64,000 nucleotides of DNA from Bugulina stolonifera (taxonomy: Eukaryota > Bryozoa > Gymnolaemata > Cheilostomatida > Bugulidae), in the NCBI GenBank assembly GCA_935421135.1, contig OW285189.1, forward strand, positions 5,477,072 to 5,541,071, in the 5' to 3' direction. How positions within the stretch are numbered: position 1 is the stretch's first letter; every line of letters begins with the position of its first letter. Positions 56,401 to 64,000 of this stretch are shown in pieces. The notes under the pieces are model-generated. The model was not told the origin of the DNA. It was given only the letters and a program-made list of their open reading frames with translations, and did no database searches. A program made the position numbers and the translations under genes.

Positions 56401-59400
56401 GTTTTTTGTGACAATGATTTATGCTACTAATTTTTACCCATGGTATAAAGTTCAACCGTACATGTACAAAGTTTCAATTTAGTTCCAGAGGCAGTTTAAC
56501 TGTAACTTTTTCTGTAGTTATGTAATAATTAGATTTGACACTGCTAGACAAGGTCACTGTTCAAACTATGCAATCTATAGCATTCAGATTGATACACTTT
56601 GCACTGTGTATGTAAATGTAGCCAGTTGAAGCTGTCAGCGTGATAGCTGGTACACGGTATCATAGACCTATTGCTGCCTTCATCTATTATATTATTATGC
56701 TTATCATAACATTCTTTAGAAAAGTTCAATACTAGCACGATATGTAGGACTATATCCTATTAAATAATTATACAATTTGCTCTATAACGTTGGTACACAT
56801 GTCCGCATTTATTAGAAATTAAGCGCCCAATGGAAGCTAGTCTGTGCAAAGCCTGTCTTCTAGGCACACCAACCTTTCAACATTCCAGCTCTCACTACAT
56901 GTGATACTGAAGCCGAATAGCTGAGGCTACAACACTACTGTATCTCATCAAACAATGTGGAAGTTCTTTCAGAGTTTGGAAAGTAATGAAATGAAACTAA
57001 ATTAAATTCCATTATTTGCAAAAGTAAGTTATCAACAGCCTCCAGATATTGACATGCTGTGTCAGTCTATATTTCATTGCCTTGCTTACAACAGTGCACA
57101 GGCTACAGCAGTGCACAGGCTACAGCAGTGCACAGGCTACAGCAGTGCACAGGCTACAACAGCTGTATATATGTATGTGTGCATGCACCATGTTTCCATG
57201 ATCCACTGCAGCTCCGTATTACCACGAAGTAGTCCACCAACTGATGATATGCTAGGAATTAGTACTTTTTTACCCTTTCACTGCTTCTCTAGCAGCTGGT
57301 TTTCTTTGACAATAATGAAATATATCACTCTTCAAATCTCTTGATCTTCAGATCATAAAGGTAATACTTACCTTTATGTGTTTGGTGTCAAGTTCAACTA
57401 AATAACTCTGACATAGTTTACATATACGTGATTTCTTGCCAGAAACTATAGTACATGTTGCATAATACCACTAAATAGCGATTAATTACTTCCTATTTAT
57501 TTCAGTCGACCTTGAGGTTAGGTATAGATCTGGGTGGACAACTCCACCATAGGTTGGTTAGTCTCCACCACCAGATTGGACAAGGAGCTGCGAGTTGCTG
57601 GTAGCAGAACTGTTCTAGTTCATTGCCAGTCACAAGTCCAGACACAACTTTATGAACTTATGTTTGATAACCTGTCAAAACATCCAATGGATGTAGGAAA
57701 GAAAAATTCAGCTATAAGCAGAGTGCTTATCTACATGTACTTGGAAGGAAGTGGTTCAGAAAACTAGTGATGTCATATATTACAAAGAAAGCCTGAAAAA
57801 TGGCCAATCAATATTATTTACAAAGAACGTGTGTTGACCGAAGGACCACTTTTAAAAATTAGTTATACTACCTCCCACATATTCCTTGAGCTTGTGAATT
57901 GCAGAGCATGCAAGTTGCACAGAATAGTTTATAGCATGCTGAAACTGAGAACGATCCAGTCACATGCAGCTTACTTTTATAACACAAAATAGACTATAAT
58001 ATACTTCAGCTGTGGACTAAGATAAAAATATAAACATATGCATATATATATACCCTTAGAAAGGATGTTTAGTGTCTTTGCGACATAAATTTCAGGAGCA
58101 GGCCAATTTGTTCGAGAATTCTCTAGCCAACTTTCATCACAAGGTAGCGAACATATCAACCTGGGCCAAAAGCAAAATCCCTATTTACGTGCACAAAACC
58201 TGGGTGTGCCGATGAGCTGGGGATGTTTTCCTCCGATTAAGAAAAGTCTCAAGCCGATAGCCTTTATGACCTAGGCCGAGCGACAACTTAAAGATTGTTT
58301 TTTACGACATATGTCATAAAAGTCACAATAAAAAATACTAGACAGTTGTCCACGTGAGGCATGAAATTATGACCAATGATTAAGTAGGGATTGGTAAAAA
58401 GAACTTCCATCTAAGAGCCAGTTATTCTAATCAGCTGGCGCAGCCGTTCTTGGGCAAGTGCCGTTCTTGGGCAAGTGCCATTCTTGAGCAAGTGCCGTTC
58501 TTGGGCAAGTGCCATTCTTGGGCAAGTGCCATTCTTGGGCAAGTGCCGTTCTCAGGTATGATTTTATCCAGTTCATTTTGAGAAATGCTGATTGATTGAT
58601 TAGCTCAGCTATGTGTTAATATGGTAAGCAGCCAAATTTCTGAACACTGCCACAGTGTGGCTTTTGTCCAACATCCACAGTCACTGTTAGTTCATTGGGG
58701 ATTGCGGCTACAAATAAATCTGCAGGTATTTGGCTTCTCTCCAGTAACCAGTTGCCAGTAGGGCCAGTATTCAGAGACAGTTCTATCCAATCATATGGAG
58801 TTCTGCCTGAATTTCTATATCAAACCACAAGATTCAGTTATTTGGCTCCCCTGATTGGATTTCACTCTGTAACTTCTACATTGGACATGTTGTCTACGGT
58901 CTATATAATAGTTGAGCTTTTGCATTCTTCTTATAAGTTTGAAAGTAACAAGTACTATGAAAATATTTCGATTTACATGTACCTAAAATGAGACCAGTAA
59001 ATTGACCTGCTGACTGCTCGTTCTACATGCCCTATAATAGTTGGCCATCCTTATGTAGTTTAATAGTCCCCTATCGTAACCCATCCCATATAATTAGATG
59101 TCCTATATAGTTTAATGTCCTATATAGCTAGATGTCCTATATAGTTAGCCGTCCTATATGATTAGCTGTCCTATATAATAGTTAGCTGTCCTATTAAGTT
59201 AACTGTCCCATATAGTTAGCTGTTCTAACCCTTGCTAACACTACCGACTGCACATATTGGTGGTTTTAAAAGGGATGGTAATAGGTAAGCCAGTATGCCT
59301 CCATTGGTTGTACCATCTAACTCTACATAGTCCATATTCGTATGAGAGAGACCAACTAAACAGTTGATATCACAGCTCGCCACGTGTACCTCAACATGTA

Positions 59401-62400
59401 AACTAATTATACAATATAACCACTCCTTCTCTTATCATTGTACAAATTGCATTCCTACTAAAGTCTCCGTTATCTTTCCTTTCTCCTCTAAACGGAAAGT
59501 CAGCCACGTGGTAATGTTCCCGCTGATAGCCTACATACTTGATAGTTTGTAATTCTATTTTACCTCAGCCAGGCTTACCAAGTCTTCCCGATTCCACAAA
59601 AGGTTCCTTGATTTTCAACTCAAATTTTGTTACCCCGACCTACCCAAAATAGACACCCCATCTAAATGCTGAATCTCCCTGATTTTCATCAGTCGAACTT
59701 GGCAAGCCTGCTCCCAGCTAGAGTTAATGTGCAATTCCCAGCAAAGGTTGTGTTTTACACTCTTGAATATTGTCTAAACCCTAGAAAACTGTAACACGTT
59801 GTGGACAGTCAAGGTCAAGGTCTACATGTAACAACAAACTGTGTAATTACTCCTAATGCAATGCTGCACTATCATAGTATGTAAATGCAGAACTACTCAG
59901 CTTCAACTTGGTGCCTTGTGCAGGGAAGGCTCATTAACGCCAGACCTTAGTGTACATGTACTTCATGTGTGTGCGTTATGTTATACTGTGCATACTACTA
60001 CACATTATGGTGTCTGTTTAAATGTACCATGCTTATTACAGACGAGCAGGTAACTCTTGACGCTGGCCTATCCGATAGCGAAAATGAAATATCTATTGGA
60101 GTACCACAGAAAGATGGTTCCATCAGGAATGTTACACATACTAAGGACCCTAAACAGGGTAAGTAATGTATGTACTGTGTATGTGGGCCTACAGGGTAAA
60201 TAATGCATGTACTGTGTATGTACAGTGTATGTACAGTGTATGTACAGTGTATGTGCAGTATATGTACAGTATATGTACAGTATGTGTACAGTATGTGTAC
60301 AGTATATGTACAATATATGTACAGTATAGTATGTACATTATATGTACAGTATAATTATGTACAGTATATGTACAGTATAACTATGTACAGTATATGTACA
60401 GTATAATTATGTACAGTATATGTACAGTATAACTATGTACAGTATATGTACAGTATAATTATGTACAGTATATGTACAGTATATATACAGTATATGTACA
60501 GTATATGTACAGTATATGTACAGTATATGTACAGTATATGTACAGTATAATTATGTACAGTATATGTACAGTATATATACAGTATATGTACAGTATATGT
60601 ACAGTATATGTACAGTATATGTACAGTATATGTACAGTATATGTACAGTATAATTATGTACAGTATATGTACAGTATATATACAGTATATGTACAGTATA
60701 TGTACAGTATATGTACAGTATATGTACAGTATATGTACAGTATAATTATGTACAGTATATGTACAGTATATGTACAGTATAGTATGTACAGTATATGTAC
60801 AGTATAATTATGTACAGTATATGTACAGTATATGTACAGTATATGTACAGTATATGTACAGTATAATTATGTACAGTATATGTACAGTATATGTACAGTA
60901 TAGTATGTACAGTATATGTACAGTATAATTATGTACAGTGTATGTACAGTATAATTATGTACAGTATATGTACAGTATATGTACAGTATATGTACAGTAT
61001 ATGTACAGTATATGTACAGTATATGTACAGTATAATTATGTACAGTATATGTACAGTATATGTACAGTATATGTACAGTATATGTACAGTATATGTACAG
61101 TATATGTACAGTATAATTATGTACAGTATAATTATGTACAGTATAATTATGTACAGTATATGTACAGTATATGTACAGTATATGTACAGTATATGTACAG
61201 TATATGTACAGTATATGTACAGTATATGTACAGTATATGTACAGTATAATTATGTACAGTATATGTACAGTATATGTACAGTATATGTACAGTATAATTA
61301 TGTACAGTATATGTACAGTATAACTATGTACAGTATATGTACAGTATAATTATGTACAGTATATGTACAGTATAACTATGTACAGTATATGTACAGTATA
61401 ATTATGTACAGTATATGTACAGTATAACTATGTACAGTATATGTACAGTATATGTACAGTATACGTATATAGAAGATGTAAACACTAAATGTATTGTGTT
61501 GTGTATATTCTGTATATAACGTAAATGTATAACTTAATGCATGAATACACAGTTATAATGTACATAAACATGTTTACCACAGACTTAACACAGTTACATG
61601 TATAATATACACATGCTTCGCTCTACTTGTTGCATGTATGTAAATGAAACTTGAACACTGTATAATTATAACATACTACATACTATGTACATGTACATGG
61701 GATGTAGTCAGCTACATGTACTTCAATTAGACTGTCATCAATATACCCAAATCTAATCCGTAATTAAATTAAATTGTATTGCATAATATTAAATATAGAA
61801 TGGCCTACAGGAATACACAAGACTCTGTACGTGAGAGAGCGTGCCGTACTAAGGTGAAAGTGCCATTCACGGTATCCATTAATCATTCTGGGAGAGGGGA
61901 TAAAAAAAGCGCTATGCGCTTTGAAAATATATACAGCTTTGTGAAATTGGGGTTTAGCTTGTTGTACTTGTAAATAAATTTTTCTGTGATGAAATTATAG
62001 GCTAATCCAATATGCTTGCATTCCAATCATCGTATATGTATACACGTATCTACCCACAGTAAGTATAGTAACAATGTAACAATGTAGTGAAACCATAAAC
62101 ATAATGTTGTGCTAGTATCTGCATGTATACATATACTTGCATATTATGACTAGACTCCGTGTCAGTTATAAAATAACATAAATGTAAATAACTAAAAAAT
62201 TATTCAGATCTCAGACTATATATTTTTCTCTATCAAGGGCAAGAACGTCTACCAATTATAAGAAAAGAAAAGAAAGGTGACGTACCTACGTATTATACTG
62301 TCTAATGTAACACCTTAAGTATGGTGTACATATCACAAGAATGGTGGAATGTAGTGTCAGTTTATACATGTCATAACATCTGCCTTACTTTGACAAAATA

Positions 62401-64000
62401 GTTTTATATGCAGACTCTGTGTATGTAGAAATACTCCTCAAGTATAAATATTTATTCTACTACACCAGTGTTTACTATTAATACTTGTGTTGGCTGTCAG
62501 TTGTTGACGCTGTGATTCCTTTTAGTAGCAGTTCAATACTTAAATTAAAAATAACATTAACAATAAATAATTCGAGTACATGTACATTATTTTGTAATTT
62601 GTACCCATCTGCATGGTTATCAACTAGCAAACATTTATTGAACAAACATAATATAGGCCAAGACAACTACCATTTATACACACATTGTACATGTTGATAA
62701 AAAGCCACTAGGAGTAGATAATTTCCTATCAATTTAATTATAATGCTGTACAGTAATCTAATGTATCAAATATAACTCGCACAGTATGCAGCAATCCAAG
62801 AAAGGAGGTACCTGTTTTATTACATGTATGTAGGGTACATAATATAATAAATAATAACATCGGTTGATATCTACCTGTTTATGAAATTTTTTACCACAAA
62901 TTTTACTGGTCGGCAAGTTGTAATGTAACACTAAAAATTCCGACAGTGGACCGTGTCATGCGCAGTTGGCGGACAATTTCTAGAAATATCGCCATCATTG
63001 AACATTTATGTTATTCCACTTTGTAGTGTTACTATAATACAAAGTATATGTGACATGGCTTTATCTCCTCTGCATACAGCATACAATAACCAAGTCTTCG
63101 TCTCTAATTAGTTGTATCTAACATGATTATACTACTTGTAGTTATACACTATTGGCTACATTATTTCCTCTTATTTTGTCACCCTTCATGTTCTATATGT
63201 AGGCCACTCACGCACGTTTCCTCAATGGCTGGTTTGATGAAGACATGCTATATTTAGAAATCTCTGTCATTTCACTTATCAATTTTTTGTGACAGGAAAC
63301 ACTCACTACTATATTTTCCATTGAAAAATTATATGAACTAATAATGAAGTAGCAACTAATGGAGTATTGAGTGGTGTATGTGCTGCAGTGAACATAATAT
63401 TATTGTGTTAAAAGTGAAGCTGGAGAAGTTGTCTTCTTTGTTTACTCTTGGCTAACCCGAACCCAATTGCTGATGTTATTCATAGACAAATTATAATTTA
63501 GTTATAAACTAGAGTCTTCAGGGAATATGTAAGTGGCACGGTACATTGTACTAACTACTAGTAGGCTAGTGTAGGCCTATAACTATAGAGTGTGGGTTAC
63601 ATTATAGGCTACAATATTATATGTATTATTATGTATTATATCTACTAGATGAAGTAAAGAGGACATTGTTCTGCAGTCAGCATAGCTGCCATATCTGTTT
63701 ATACAGGTTATATTTAGACTCCAATATTTACTCTATCAATATCAATATATTTCAGCCTCTGCGGAACAGCTAAACATGAAAGGTGTATTCCTACACGTGT
63801 TGGGAGACGCTTTAGGCTCTGTTATAGTCATGGTTAGTGCTATCATATACCTGACTGTACCAAAGGTATGTGAAGTGTTGGACGAGGCCACCACTACTAC
63901 CACACTGTCCACTACCACTGTAAATGGGTCAGCGCTGTTAAATATGTCCACTACAACTTCAGTAGCCGATACTTGTACATTGGTATCACCACCGTGGGTC
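53445..64000 (+). CDS. SLC30A1: ZnT1-type zinc transporter, N-terminal part
   Basis: Coding exons in the window: 53445-53621, 53738-53969, 54575-54715, 60042-60158, 63756-64000 (continues beyond the end); 304 residues so far. It exports zinc from the cytosol by proton exchange (family knowledge). Transmembrane helices are visible at about 10-33, 36-58, 80-106, 114-133 and 233-253. The transport-site pairs HxxxD are present in helix 2 (His43/Asp47, same numbering as human ZnT1) and helix 5 (His236/Asp240). The loop after helix 4 is a His-rich zinc-binding stretch with repeated GHSH (residues about 138-178) encoded by its own exon. The Thr/Ser-rich loop after helix 5 has NGS and NMS glycosylation motifs. 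TFGWARAEVLGA is typical of the ZnT1/ZnT10 group; I cannot exclude ZnT10. A splice acceptor at 53413-53414 precedes the ATG by 30 nt. Confidence 0.93.
54758..54882. repeat. 20-bp tandem repeat
   Basis: About six copies of AGTATGGTAATATAACATAT, in the ZnT intron starting about 40 bp after the His-rich exon. Confidence 0.9.
55227..55290. repeat. 15-bp tandem repeat
   Basis: Four copies of CGTACCTTGCAGAAA. Because 15 is a multiple of three it stays open in all frames; this explains open frames there without implying a gene. Confidence 0.9.
57091..57159. repeat. 17-bp tandem repeat
   Basis: Four copies of CAGTGCACAGGCTACAG in the same ZnT intron. Confidence 0.9.
57504..57767 (+). other. Unexplained open frame in ZnT intron
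   Basis: An open frame follows an acceptor-like TATTTCAG and ends at a stop codon at 57767; 77 codons from 57537. The codons and composition (for example SRTVLVHCQSQVQTQLYELM) look more protein-like than the flanks, but I recognise no family. It could be an old retroelement piece, a nested gene or chance. Confidence 0.25.
58440..58556. repeat. 17-bp tandem repeat
   Basis: About seven copies of GCCGTTCTTGGGCAAGT with C/T and G/A variants. Units abut without spacers. Confidence 0.9.
59090..59225. repeat. Degenerate 15-17-bp tandem repeat
   Basis: About eight imperfect copies of a TCCTATATAGTTAGCTG-like unit, older than the neighbouring arrays judging by divergence. Confidence 0.75.
59576..59710 (+). 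repeat. Dispersed repeat, uninterrupted copy
   Basis: Matches two segments at 47489-47548 and 48012-48075 (shared TCCTTGATTTTCAACTCAAA and GAACTTGGCAAGC). It serves as the empty-site version for the insertion at 47549-48011. Confidence 0.65.
60196..61466. repeat. 11-bp minisatellite, about 1.3 kb
   Basis: Unit GTACAGTATAT, repeated about 100 times, interspersed with 15-bp variants (GTACAGTATAATTAT, GTACAGTATAACTAT) and 14-bp variants in a higher-order pattern. It begins about 40 bp after a ZnT splice donor (60159). Because 11 is not divisible by 3, three units give an 11-residue protein period; the long open frames over it are by-products. Confidence 0.95.
61467..63755. other. Rest of ZnT intron 4
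   Basis: No further ZnT exon could be placed here: the reading frame is continuous from 60158 to 63756 and matches the family across the join. AT-rich, without recognisable repeats other than short TACATGTA palindromes. Confidence 0.6.

Noticed and set aside
58440..58556. CRISPR-like array
   Set aside because: 17-bp units abut without spacers in an animal intron: a minisatellite.
60166..61349. Open frames of up to 152 codons over the TACAGTATATG array
   Set aside because: They arise from the 11-bp period (11-residue protein period) and have no start context or conservation logic.

Overview
The window is nuclear DNA of a multicellular animal, most likely a marine bilaterian invertebrate. It is AT-rich. 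Genes are split by GT-AG introns, and intergenic DNA is full of TACATGTA-type palindromes, tRNA-derived SINEs, retrotransposons and minisatellites. Protein similarity (a muscle-type myosin closest in feel to protostome and echinoderm forms) does not let me name the phylum.

Layout. 1-8.1 kb: repeat-rich DNA with a degenerate CR1/L2-like non-LTR retrotransposon (carrying an internal 445-bp tandem duplication), a second 3'-end copy of the same element, and a SINE. 8.7-13.0 kb: two convergent housekeeping genes, TDP2 (+; 3 coding exons, 337 aa, all catalytic residues present) and METTL9 (-; 3 coding exons, 313 aa, one GC-AG intron). 13-15.4 kb: SINEs and a very AT-rich palindromic block. 15.4-21.0 kb: a young complete LTR element with 635-bp LTRs differing at one base and a CATG target duplication. 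It encodes Gag and, through a textbook -1 frameshift site, a protease, but it has no reverse transcriptase, RNase H or integrase. A long intact open frame with a zinc-finger ORF sits in their place. 21-25.6 kb: intergenic, with one foldback element.

25.6-38.9 kb: a complete muscle-type myosin II heavy chain gene (15 coding exons, 1947 aa) with a TATA box and a perfect CArG box. Inside one rod intron lies an intact 121-codon exon with its own strong start codon and a phase-compatible splice donor. It is predicted to give a headless rod protein of the catchin/myorod or Drosophila myosin-rod-protein type. A second alternative exon would change the C-terminus.

39.5-43.2 kb: a minus-strand, five-exon gene for an unrecognised single-pass type I membrane protein with a PPPPY motif. 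43.2-53.4 kb: a gene-poor interval with SINEs, a probable MITE and AT-rich tracts. 53.4-64.0 kb: the first five coding exons of a ZnT1-type zinc exporter (SLC30A1/10 group), running off the window. Its introns hold at least six tandem-repeat arrays, including about 1.3 kb of an 11-bp minisatellite.

The genes share no pathway. The two most interesting systems are the intragenic myosin-rod isoform and the RT-less Gag-Pro-zinc-finger LTR element.
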